Positions 1 through 7,651 of a stretch of 54,094 nt of DNA are shown here, in pieces (within the stretch, counting starts at the first letter, position 1; every line of letters starts with the position of its first letter). Source of the stretch: Myroides sp. N17-2 (GTDB lineage: Bacteria; Bacteroidota; Bacteroidia; Flavobacteriales; Flavobacteriaceae); the NCBI RefSeq assembly GCF_002286775.1, contig NZ_NSGJ01000036.1:1-54094 (forward strand), given 5' to 3'. Below the pieces are notes generated by a model. The model was not told the origin of the DNA. It worked only from the letters and a program-made list of their open reading frames with translations, and ran no database searches. The position numbers and the translations under genes were made by a program.

Positions 1-299
1 ACTGCCTTTGAGTAATGGGATATCATAAGCTCCTTTATTATCAGCCGTTTTACCATTTGTAATATTAATATAAGCTGGTAAATTCCCATCAAAATCAAGG
101 AGTGTATGCATTTTAACAGTACCTTTATTGGTCTTGTATTTTGCCCAATCAAAGATGCTCAAACACAGAGATATTGTTGTGGAGTCTAATAACAGGATTT
201 TTGACTTGATTCGGAACTTCACCTGCTTAAACTTGGGATGCTGTCCTAAACTTTCGAGCAAAGCAAAATAGTACTCTTTAAAGAGCTCATGGGATCTTT
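1..299 (-). pseudogene. IS4-family transposase fragment (runs off the window)
   Basis: Reading the minus strand from about 299 to 1 gives an open frame with a peptide typical of IS4-family DDE transposases: HELFKEYYFALLESLG, then LLLDSTTISLCLSIFDWAK and KGTVKMHTLLDFDGNLPAY. The DST triplet is the usual first catalytic Asp of the family. The N-terminal third is missing: at the A/T homopolymer near 296-310 the frame is replaced by an unrelated transposase. The C-terminal part lies outside the window. There is no start codon, so this is a remnant. The family assignment comes from motif recall, without a database comparison. Confidence 0.75.
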
Positions 300-692
300 T
301 TTTAAAAAAATCCGTAAGGTTGACTTACTGACACTTATTTTATGTTCTTCTTTTAGAATTGCTAATACACTATTCAAATTTCTATTATTTGCTTCTAGTA
401 GATTACTCACAACTTCCTTAACTGGCTCTAATTTAGGTTTTGCTCCTCTTCCTGGCTTTATTTTTAAAGTTGCTGTTTTTGCTTCTAAACCATCTGCATT
501 TTCCCAAGCATTAAAGAAATCTACAATTCTAAGTCATTTAACATCTGTAAGTCGTGCAATCTCTTTCATAGAAAGTTTTTTACCAGACAATTTCAGCAAG
601 TTACAACGCAGTCTTATAATATGATTTAAACTTTCTCTTTCAAGTTGGTTGATTAATACTTTTTCTTCTTCTGTTAGAGTAATGTGCCGCAT
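246..692 (-). pseudogene. IS630-type transposase N-terminus, truncated
   Basis: An ATG at 692-690 opens a minus-strand frame beginning MRHITLTEEEKVLINQLE and containing a helix-turn-helix-like stretch (KKLSMKEIARLTDV) followed by a Lys/Arg-rich linker. This layout is typical of the DNA-binding half of IS630-type transposases. Homology seems to end near 300 at a run of T then A. The frame then reads about 17 unrelated codons to a stop at 248-246, while the IS4 fragment continues in a different frame. The DDE half of the IS630 element is not present. The fused product is probably non-functional. Confidence 0.65.
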
Positions 693-1259
693 TATGTTTC
701 TTAAAAATGTTTTCGCAAAAATAAGAACTTATGACATACTAAGAAAGTATTTGATTAAATACGTTCAACTACTTAATAGGGAGGTAATTAGAAAGTATAT
801 AGAAAATCAAGGTAAGTCTGATACTGATTATCAAAAAGTATATTCAAGTCAGCTTACTCTGTTCTAGGAATACCTAGTGGACTTGCCCCGAGGTATTTTA
901 TTCTTTAGATAAAAATATGTCTACTACCTACCAATTTAAGCATCTAGATACTGAGAATAATAGAAAAAACGAGATTGTTGAAATATTGTTCAATTTGCGA
1001 TTATTTGTTTTATGTGGTGGTAAAAATAATATCATTATCTAGGGGTGTGAAGTTGTAATGGTGATTTGTGATTATGTGTGATTATTTAGGGTGTGTTGAT
1101 ATTGTGTTTTAATTCGTTGTTTTGATTATATTTTTATAATTATGGTTATTTTGTGTTATTTTGTGTATTTATATTGAATAATATTTTGTTAATGTTTGTT
1201 TTTTGTGTGATATTGTTATTTTTGTATTGTGTATGAACTAAGTGAAAACGGCATTGTAT
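693..1259. other. AT/GT-rich intergenic region, no gene recognised
   Basis: After the transposase remnant the sequence becomes strongly T/G-biased on the + strand (1030-1250). I see no convincing gene. Short ATG frames exist (for example from about 917, roughly 40 codons) but show no recognisable motif. The right end holds the regulatory region of the PorP-like gene. Confidence 0.5.
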
Positions 1260-1306
1260 TTGACTTTAGTCAATAGACTGTTTTTAGAAAGTGAAAAGGT
1301 TATTTG
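1260..1306 (+). promoter_or_regulatory. Palindromic CRP/FNR-like box plus weak -7 element upstream of the PorP-like gene
   Basis: A perfect inverted repeat TTGAC-TTTA-GTCAA lies at 1260-1273. About 27 bp downstream is TATTTG (1301-1306), a weak match to the Bacteroidota -7 element. The gene starts at 1342. The same palindrome type occurs at 50120 and 52032 at comparable distances from -7-like sequences. An activator site is inferred. Confidence 0.45.
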
Positions 1307-1341
1307 AAAAGTTATGATTAAGAAAATAAAAGAATAAACAC

Positions 1342-2274
1342 ATGAAAATCCAACAAAAGATAAAGACGATAGGATTAGGGTTACTTGCTTTGGGATGTTA
1401 TACACAGGCTCAAGCTCAACAAGATCCTCAGTATACACATTATATGTATAATACGACTAATATTAACCCTGGATATACAGGTACTCGTGAGGTATTAAGT
1501 GTATTCGGTATGTATCGCACCCAATGGGTGGGGCTAGATGGAGCTCCTCAAACAGCAAATATATCTATCGATACTCCTCTAGGAAGTAATGGACTGTCAG
1601 GGGGAATTAACTATACGAATGATCGTATAGGGGCAATGTCTGAAAACAACTTCTCGATTAACTTAGCGTATGCTATTGACTTAAATGATACGTATAAGTT
1701 GTCTTTTGGATTAAAGGGGACTGCTAATATATTAGATGTAGATTATACAAAATTAGACGTATATGATCCTAGTGATCCTACTTTCGGTGAGAATATTAGC
1801 AATAAGTTTAATCCAAATATAGGGGCAGGTTTATTTATGTATTCTGAGAAGTCTTATCTAGGTATGAGTGTACCTAACTTCTTAACGACTGATAGAGCGA
1901 AGAATGAAGGAAGAGAGTTAATGAAGCAAAAGATGCACTTCTACTTATTAGGGGGATATGTGTTTGAGCTTAACCCAAGCTTGAAGTTTAAACCAGCTTT
2001 CTTATTAAAGACTGTTGAGGGAGCGCCAGTACAGGTGGATTTAACAGCAAACTTCTTAATTGTGGACAAGTTTACTATAGGAGCTGCTTATAGATGGGAC
2101 GCTTCTGTAAGTGCACTAGCTGGGTTCCAAATCAATGATGGGTTGTTTATCGGATATTCTTATGATGCCGATACGACTAAGCTAGCTAGATATAACTCTG
2201 GATCTCATGAGATTTTCTTGAGATTTGATTTGTTTAATAAGTATAATAAGGTTAGTACTGCTCGTTTCTTCTAA
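1342..2274 (+). CDS. PorP/SprF family outer-membrane protein (type IX secretion/gliding associated)
   Basis: A 310-residue protein with a signal peptide (cleavage near TQAQA-QQ, about residue 26). The mature start QDPQYTHYMYNTTNINPGYTG is, in shorter form (PQYTHYMYN...NPGYTG), the hallmark of PorP/SprF-family beta-barrels. The rest alternates hydrophobic and polar residues and ends in an aromatic (ARFF), as expected for an outer-membrane barrel. In Flavobacteria these proteins help secrete or attach type IX cargo such as gliding adhesins, and are usually encoded just downstream of the adhesin. Here the upstream neighbour is IS debris, so its cargo is not visible. It lies 26 bp before the OmpA-like gene, implying an operon. 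Confidence 0.88.
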   Translation: MKIQQKIKTIGLGLLALGCYTQAQAQQDPQYTHYMYNTTNINPGYTGTREVLSVFGMYRTQWVGLDGAPQTANISIDTPLGSNGLSGGINYTNDRIGAMSENNFSINLAYAIDLNDTYKLSFGLKGTANILDVDYTKLDVYDPSDPTFGENISNKFNPNIGAGLFMYSEKSYLGMSVPNFLTTDRAKNEGRELMKQKMHFYLLGGYVFELNPSLKFKPAFLLKTVEGAPVQVDLTANFLIVDKFTIGAAYRWDASVSALAGFQINDGLFIGYSYDADTTKLARYNSGSHEIFLRFDLFNKYNKVSTARFF

Positions 2275-2300
2275 TCATAGAAGTAAAAAGAAAATATGCT

Positions 2301-4325
2301 ATGAAAAAAAATATTTATAAAATTGGAATAATGACTTTGTTAAGTCTGTATTCTACAATTGGGGCTGCCCAAAATCATTATATCAAGAAGGCGAATAAGG
2401 AGATAGAGAAAATGGCGTATGCCGATGCGATTAAGACTTATGAAAGATTAGTATCAAAAGGTAAGCAGGGAGATGATATCCTTGTTAATCTGGCTAAAGC
2501 ATATTATGAGAATGGGATGTACTTAGAGGCTAATCACTGGTATAGTAAATTATATGAGAAGGTGTCAAATCCTAATGATATAAAGGATATCGATGCATTC
2601 TATAAATATATTCAGACTATTAGAACAACAGGTGATTATGTTCTAGCAAGCGCAAAGATGGAGCTATTAGTAGAAAAAGTTCCTAATGATGGTCGCGTAA
2701 AGAAATATCTAAGTGATCCTAATTATTTAGAGCAGGTTAATGCTAATAGAGATGGCTATAGAATAAAACAGCTTAACAGCGTGAATACTGCTGGTTCTGA
2801 ATATGGCTCGGCTTTATATAAGGGGGAGATCGTATACGCTTCTTCTACAAATAAAAAAGGAAAGAACAAGAAAACACATAGCTGGACTAATGATCCTTAT
2901 ACGAAGTTATACTCTGCTCCTGTAAGAATAGATGGGTATGTAGGAAAGGCTAAACCTTTTGCGAAAAAGCTTGAAGGGAATTTTAATGAAGCTAATGCAA
3001 TCTTCACCGCTGATGCTAGAGCAATGTACTTCTCTAGTAACAATAGAGGAGATAATGCTTTAAGATATTCGGATGGTACGTTGATGGTTAATCTATATCG
3101 TGCATATAACTTTGGTTCTGGTAAATGGGGAGATGTAGAGAAGTTAAGTATTAATGTAGATCACGGTAATACTGCTCATCCTGCCTTAACTCCTGATCAG
3201 GATTGGATTTATTTTTCTTCTGATAGACCTGGTGGATATGGACAGTCTGATTTATATCGCGTGAGGCTGTATAGAGATGGTACTATGGGAACACCTGAGA
3301 ACCTTGGAGATAAGATAAATACTGAAGGGAGAGAAAGTTTTCCTTTTGTTAGTTCTGATAACGTACTTTACTTTGCCTCAGATGGTCATCCTGGTTTAGG
3401 AGGACTTGACTTATTCGGTGTACAGATTTATGACGATGGGACATTCGGAGAGGTAGTTAACTTAGGGAATACAATTAATAGCCCTTATGATGACTTCGCA
3501 ATGTATCTAGATCCAGAAGCTAAGTTCGGATTTATTACTTCTAATAGACCTAATGGAGAAGGAAAAGATGATCTATACTATGTGAGAATGAAACAAGGGA
3601 CTGAACTTAATATCGCTCAGGAAATTAGAGGTAGTGTCATCGATAAAGATACTAAACTACCTATACTAGATGCTTACGTTTACTTATATGATAATAAACA
3701 CAGGTTGATAGAAGAGGTAGAAGTAGATAAGCGTGGTGAATACGTATTTAGAGATGTGAAGGTAAATAGAGACTATTATGTAGGTGTAAAATCGGAAGGA
3801 TATCCATCTGAAGAGTCATCAGTAGAGGACGTGAATAAGAATGATGTAATCATAGTTAAGTTTGAATTAGCACGCACTAATGGTAACTTTAATAAGAATG
3901 GAAACAATCACTATGGTCAAGGTCATAATGATGTGTCTGAAGGATTAAAGAAAGGGGATGATTTAAGTAGTCATGTTGCTTTAGCTCCGATTTATTTTAA
4001 CCACGATAGTTTTGTCATTAGAAAAGATGCTCAACAGGAGTTAATGAAGATAGCATCTGTTATGAAGGCTAAACCGTCTGTGAAGATAGATGTAATATCT
4101 CATACAGATAGTAATGGATCAGATGCTTATAATAATAGATTATCTCAACGTCGTGCTGATGCTACCGTAGAATGGTTAGTAGGACAAGGAGTTAGCCCTT
4201 TAAGATTGCACGGTGTAGGTAAAGGGGAATCTGAGATTCTTAATCGTTGTAAAAATAATGTTCCTTGTAGTGAGAAAGAACATCAAGTGAATAGACGTAG
4301 CGAATTTATCGTTACTGATTTATAG
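2301..4325 (+). CDS. OmpA-family protein with PD40 propeller and peptidoglycan-binding C-terminus
   Basis: A 674-residue exported protein with signal peptide MKKNIYKIGIMTLLSLYS. TPR-like helices fall at about residues 30-140. WD40-like PD40 repeats at about 165-430 carry repeated IYFSSDRPGG-type motifs. A carboxypeptidase-regulatory-like beta-sandwich lies at about 437-520. The C-terminal OmpA domain at about 560-674 includes HTDSNGSDAYNNRLSQRRA and RRSEF, the peptidoglycan-binding motif. In Bacteroidota this architecture is typical of the partner of PorP/SprF proteins, linking the barrel to the cell wall. Start ATG at 2301 follows the previous stop by 26 bp; a terminator follows at 4391. Confidence 0.88.
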   Translation: MKKNIYKIGIMTLLSLYSTIGAAQNHYIKKANKEIEKMAYADAIKTYERLVSKGKQGDDILVNLAKAYYENGMYLEANHWYSKLYEKVSNPNDIKDIDAFYKYIQTIRTTGDYVLASAKMELLVEKVPNDGRVKKYLSDPNYLEQVNANRDGYRIKQLNSVNTAGSEYGSALYKGEIVYASSTNKKGKNKKTHSWTNDPYTKLYSAPVRIDGYVGKAKPFAKKLEGNFNEANAIFTADARAMYFSSNNRGDNALRYSDGTLMVNLYRAYNFGSGKWGDVEKLSINVDHGNTAHPALTPDQDWIYFSSDRPGGYGQSDLYRVRLYRDGTMGTPENLGDKINTEGRESFPFVSSDNVLYFASDGHPGLGGLDLFGVQIYDDGTFGEVVNLGNTINSPYDDFAMYLDPEAKFGFITSNRPNGEGKDDLYYVRMKQGTELNIAQEIRGSVIDKDTKLPILDAYVYLYDNKHRLIEEVEVDKRGEYVFRDVKVNRDYYVGVKSEGYPSEESSVEDVNKNDVIIVKFELARTNGNFNKNGNNHYGQGHNDVSEGLKKGDDLSSHVALAPIYFNHDSFVIRKDAQQELMKIASVMKAKPSVKIDVISHTDSNGSDAYNNRLSQRRADATVEWLVGQGVSPLRLHGVGKGESEILNRCKNNVPCSEKEHQVNRRSEFIVTDL

Positions 4326-4390
4326 TATTTCCAACCAAAAACTATAGGTTATAACTTTACCCAATATTAGTTCCTAATAGGAATAAAAGA

Positions 4391-4423
4391 GAAGGTCAGC
4401 TTTTATTAGTTGGCCTTTTTTTG
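4391..4423 (+). terminator. Rho-independent terminator of the PorP-OmpA operon
   Basis: An imperfect stem (AAGGTCAGC paired with TTGGCCTT) is followed by a run of T residues, about 65 bp after the OmpA-family stop codon. Confidence 0.75.
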
Positions 4424-4614
4424 TGGTGTCGTGAAGTTGAGAAGTTGAGAAGTTGTTGTTTGCCTTTGTCAGAGGGATGATATATACTGCGATTACTATA
4501 TGTTCTTTATAAAGTGATAATGTAAAGTCTAGCGTAGCGACTTCCTAACATGGTTGTCTTTCATTAATGATGTTGTGAAAATATAAATTCATATATAGGT
4601 AAAAATAATTGATA

Positions 4615-5040
4615 ATGAATAAGTTGATGCTATTTCTGATGACTCTCTTTATAGTTTCGGGTTGTTTATCAGATAAAGATAAAATAGATAACTTGCCTGA
4701 AATAGAACAGGGAATATCATATTCTGAAAAGATTAATCCACCTAAATGGTTACAGGGAAGCTGGGTAATACAAGGAACTCCTACCTCAGGTTTTATTATC
4801 TTACCTAATGATTTGTGTTTAGTATCACTAGGGCAGGAGTGTTTTCAATATAGGATTGATACTGCATATCAAAAAGACCCAAGTGTAGTCAAGGTAGAGC
4901 AGGAGTATAAAGATGGGTATTACCGCTTGAGTATAAATCTTGCAGGTAACATAACAGAGTTTTCTTTTACCCAGCGTGATATGTTTCAAGCTAAGTATAC
5001 TATGGGAAGTGTAAAGGGGACTCTGTATAAAAACCACTGA
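4615..5040 (+). CDS. Small predicted lipoprotein, function unknown
   Basis: A 141-residue protein whose N-terminus MNKLMLFLMTLFIVSGC is a lipoprotein signal with lipobox VSG-C. The frame is open back to a TTG at 4609, but the ATG at 4615 fits the signal peptide better. The mature part has a motif PPKWLQGSW, similar to small lipocalin-like lipoproteins in which the protein 'tests' as a single beta-rich domain, but I do not recognise a defined family. It stands alone between the terminator at 4391 and the convergent terminator at 5109. Confidence 0.7.
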   Translation: MNKLMLFLMTLFIVSGCLSDKDKIDNLPEIEQGISYSEKINPPKWLQGSWVIQGTPTSGFIILPNDLCLVSLGQECFQYRIDTAYQKDPSVVKVEQEYKDGYYRLSINLAGNITEFSFTQRDMFQAKYTMGSVKGTLYKNH

Positions 5041-5108
5041 TTTGTTTGAGATATCAATAACAAAATAGGGTAGTCTTGACGTTATTATAACTTGAAGGAT
5101 AAAACAAA

Positions 5109-5141
5109 GAAAGGGCGTAAAACATTATTTTAAGCCCTTTC
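5109..5141. terminator. Bidirectional terminator between convergent genes
   Basis: A perfect 8-bp stem (GAAAGGGC/GCCCTTTC) with a 17-nt AT-rich loop lies between the + lipoprotein (ends 5040) and the - DUF3347 gene (ends 5159). T-rich sequence follows on both sides. Confidence 0.7.
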
Positions 5142-5158
5142 CTCTTAGTCTATAGTTA

Positions 5159-5749
5159 TTACTTCGCCTCGAAAGTAATCTTGTTTTGTGTAGCTCCACA
5201 TTTAAGCATAGAAGATCCGTATAATGGATTAGATAATTCTTCTACATCACTTAGCCATTTACCACCAGTACCGTTGTCAAACATAGGGCAGTATTGTTCG
5301 AATACTACGCGGTCTGTACCTACTGTGTTGATTAGTTTTACTAAGTCTTCTGTTAAGTCCTCGAACTCTTCTCTCTGTACTTTAATGTCTTTAGATTCTA
5401 ATTTAGTAGCTGTTTCGATTAGCTCTTTCACTAATTCTTTCGCTGTAGCATCTTCTGTAACTACTGCCTTTAGATTAGACACTAATGTTTTACCAGCTGT
5501 AGAAGCCTCTGCTGCGTTATCCTCTTGAAGAGCTTTCTTCACTAAGAAGTATGCATCTAAAGAAGACTGAAGTACATCAGATTCTTTTACTGTTGTAACA
5601 CTCTCTGTTTTTTCGTTTGCAGTGTGCTCTTCGTGTCCTTCGTGCCCAGCGTGTTCTTCTGTAGCAGGAGTTGCTGTGTCTTGTTTTTTGTCATTACACG
5701 CAGTAAGTGTGAAAGCTAATACTACGAAACTTAAAATTACTTTTTTCAT
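5159..5749 (-). CDS. DUF3347-domain lipoprotein, probable copper-binding
   Basis: A 196-residue lipoprotein (MKKVILSFVVLAFTLTAC, lipobox LTAC). A His-rich linker (HAGHEGHEEH) at about residues 33-42 is a likely metal-binding segment. The rest is a helical DUF3347 domain ending with YCPMF...GGKWLS and YGSSMLKCG, where Cys and Met residues are conserved in the family. DUF3347 proteins accompany copper/silver efflux operons in Bacteroidota. This is the last gene of the minus-strand copper block, about 295 bp downstream of the CusB-like gene, and ends at a terminator. A second DUF3347 gene lies at 14651. Periplasmic copper sequestration is inferred. Confidence 0.82.
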   Translation of the reverse strand: MKKVILSFVVLAFTLTACNDKKQDTATPATEEHAGHEGHEEHTANEKTESVTTVKESDVLQSSLDAYFLVKKALQEDNAAEASTAGKTLVSNLKAVVTEDATAKELVKELIETATKLESKDIKVQREEFEDLTEDLVKLINTVGTDRVVFEQYCPMFDNGTGGKWLSDVEELSNPLYGSSMLKCGATQNKITFEAK

Positions 5750-5886
5750 TTGATTATTTTGTTATTTGTTTTTTTTATTATGTGAAGTAAAGTTAGAAAA
5801 AAGAATGCAGAGTTACCTCTACATTCTTTTCTGTGTTTTTTGTTCTTTTGTATTTCTGTGTTTCTGTGTGTTGGCGTAGTGCTCGT

Positions 5887-5957
5887 AAAACATCAATGAT
5901 GTTTTATGTGGACGTATGTGATACGTCCCTACCGTTGTGGAAGTGTATCGCAGATAT
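5887..5957 (+). repeat. Interspersed double-hairpin repeat, copy 1
   Basis: Two adjacent hairpins: AAAACATC-AAT-GATGTTTT (5887-5905) and GGACGTAT-GTG-ATACGTCC (5910-5928), followed by a conserved tail containing CCTACCG and GTGGAAGTGTAT. Two more copies occur in inverted orientation at 39302-39386 and about 39646-39693. The second stem is kept by compensatory changes between copies. Confidence 0.8.
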
Positions 5958-6043
5958 ATGTTCTGCACAAAACATATCACATTCTATCGGCACACAAACC
6001 TGCAAAAAAACAAAATACCAAAAACACAAAACAACAACAATTA

Positions 6044-7648
6044 CTATCTCTCAAACTGGCAACAGCTATGTAGCGCTTTATAATCAGCCTCAGTAGCCTT
6101 GTCAAGTTCTGTATCGTGTCCTACCTTAGCTACTGCTTTAGAGATAGCTGCTTTAGAGGTTAGCTTCTTGTCAAAGTTAAGGTGAAGTACTTTCGCCTTT
6201 ACATCCCAAGTAGCTGTAGATACCCCTTTTACTTTCTTAGCTGCAGTCTCTATTCTCTCTTTACATAGATCACAGTTTCCTTTTACCTTTAGCATAGCGT
6301 GTTCTTGATTAGCAGATGGAGTAGGGGCTGCTGCTGAAGTCTCACTATGTCCCGCACCGTGATTAGCATGACCTGTAGCTGCTGGAGCACCATCATTATT
6401 CATCATACTGCGTTTACCTTCTAGTTGAGCACTAGCATCTACTGTAAATACTCCATTAGTTACGATTTCCTCATCGTTCTCTAATCCAGACATCACTACG
6501 TAGTTATCTCCTAAAGAAGGCCCTAAAACGATCTCTCTTAGCATAAAGGCAGGTGTAGCCGTGTTAGGTTGTTTTACATAGATCACAGAGCGTTTACCAG
6601 TCCACAGTACAGAAGACTTAGGGATTACCATTTCTTTGTTGTACTGTTTTAGAGGAGCTGATATTTTTGCACTTGCATACATCTCCGGTTTTAACTGATT
6701 CTTTCTATTATCTGTTTCTACTCTTACTTTTGCTGTTCTAGAAGTAGCATCTATAATCGGGTTGATAAATGCGATCTTTCCTTTAAATACTTCTCCAGGC
6801 AAACTTTGTAGTGTATACTCTAAAACATCTCCTTCTTTAATAAAAGGCAAGTCATTCTCATAGGCATCAAACACAGCCCATAGTTTAGACAAGTTAGAGA
6901 TGCTGTATAGCACTGTTCCTTGGTTGATGTAATCTCCTTGGTTTACACTTTTTTCTACTACGATACCGCTTGTATTAGCATGAACAGAGACGTAAGGAGA
7001 GGCTGTACCTGTACTAAGTACTTTGTTTATCTGCGCTTCAGACATTTTCCAAATACGCAGTTTCTCCTTAGCAGCGTCAAGAAGTAGGGGTTGTAAGTCT
7101 CTAAGTTTTGATGCCTCTAATAACTCTTGTTGAGCAGTAAGTAAATCCGGAGAGTATATCGTTGCAATAAGTTGTCCTTGTTTTACGGCTTCTCCTGTAA
7201 AGTTTACATACAGTTTCTCGATACGACCATTTACGTGTGAAGTTTGCGATTGTTGCAACCTTTCATCCACTTGTATGGTTCCATAGAGCTGTATATCCTT
7301 AATGGCGGCTTGATGACCTACTTTAGTGGTTTGAATATTGGCAAGAGCCACTGCTTCCTTACTCATCTGGATAGCTTGATCATCTACTACATCATCTCCA
7401 CCATCAGATGACTTTAGCGGAATTAAATCCATTGCACACAGTGGGCATTTACCTGGTTTATCCATTCTGATTTGCGGGTGCATAGAACACGTCCATACTG
7501 TATTTCCCTCTTCCGTAGTCGCTGGTTCGCCATTGTGTTCGTGTGAGCCCGCATCTCCAAATACCATCCATCCAAGAAGAAGTCCCACTAGTAGAATAGC
7601 CCCGTAACGCACGGCATTATTCTTAAATATGTTTTTTAATTTATCCAT
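6044..7648 (-). CDS. cusB: CusB-like RND periplasmic adaptor with two extra metal-binding domains
   Basis: A 534-residue membrane-fusion protein. One N-terminal membrane segment (about residues 13-30) is followed by a heavy-metal-binding domain (WTCSMHPQIRMDKPGKCPLC, about 52-72). Barrel-sandwich and beta-barrel adaptor regions span about 100-400. A linker rich in Ala and His leads to a C-terminal HMA-like domain with the CxxC motif CDLCKERIE (about 459-467). It would couple the inner-membrane pump (9215-13105) to the outer-membrane channel (7652-9136) and may hand over Cu(I)/Ag(I). Only 3 bp separate it from the TolC-like gene, so they are cotranscribed. Confidence 0.9.
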   Translation of the reverse strand: MDKLKNIFKNNAVRYGAILLVGLLLGWMVFGDAGSHEHNGEPATTEEGNTVWTCSMHPQIRMDKPGKCPLCAMDLIPLKSSDGGDDVVDDQAIQMSKEAVALANIQTTKVGHQAAIKDIQLYGTIQVDERLQQSQTSHVNGRIEKLYVNFTGEAVKQGQLIATIYSPDLLTAQQELLEASKLRDLQPLLLDAAKEKLRIWKMSEAQINKVLSTGTASPYVSVHANTSGIVVEKSVNQGDYINQGTVLYSISNLSKLWAVFDAYENDLPFIKEGDVLEYTLQSLPGEVFKGKIAFINPIIDATSRTAKVRVETDNRKNQLKPEMYASAKISAPLKQYNKEMVIPKSSVLWTGKRSVIYVKQPNTATPAFMLREIVLGPSLGDNYVVMSGLENDEEIVTNGVFTVDASAQLEGKRSMMNNDGAPAATGHANHGAGHSETSAAAPTPSANQEHAMLKVKGNCDLCKERIETAAKKVKGVSTATWDVKAKVLHLNFDKKLTSKAAISKAVAKVGHDTELDKATEADYKALHSCCQFER

Positions 7649-7651
7649 TGT

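Noticed and set aside
649..867. 72-codon plus-strand frame near the left edge
   Set aside because: It overlaps the start of the IS630-type remnant on the opposite strand and has no recognisable content.
5833..6096. 87-codon plus-strand frame
   Set aside because: It runs through the double-hairpin repeat and into the 3' end of the CusB-like gene on the other strand.
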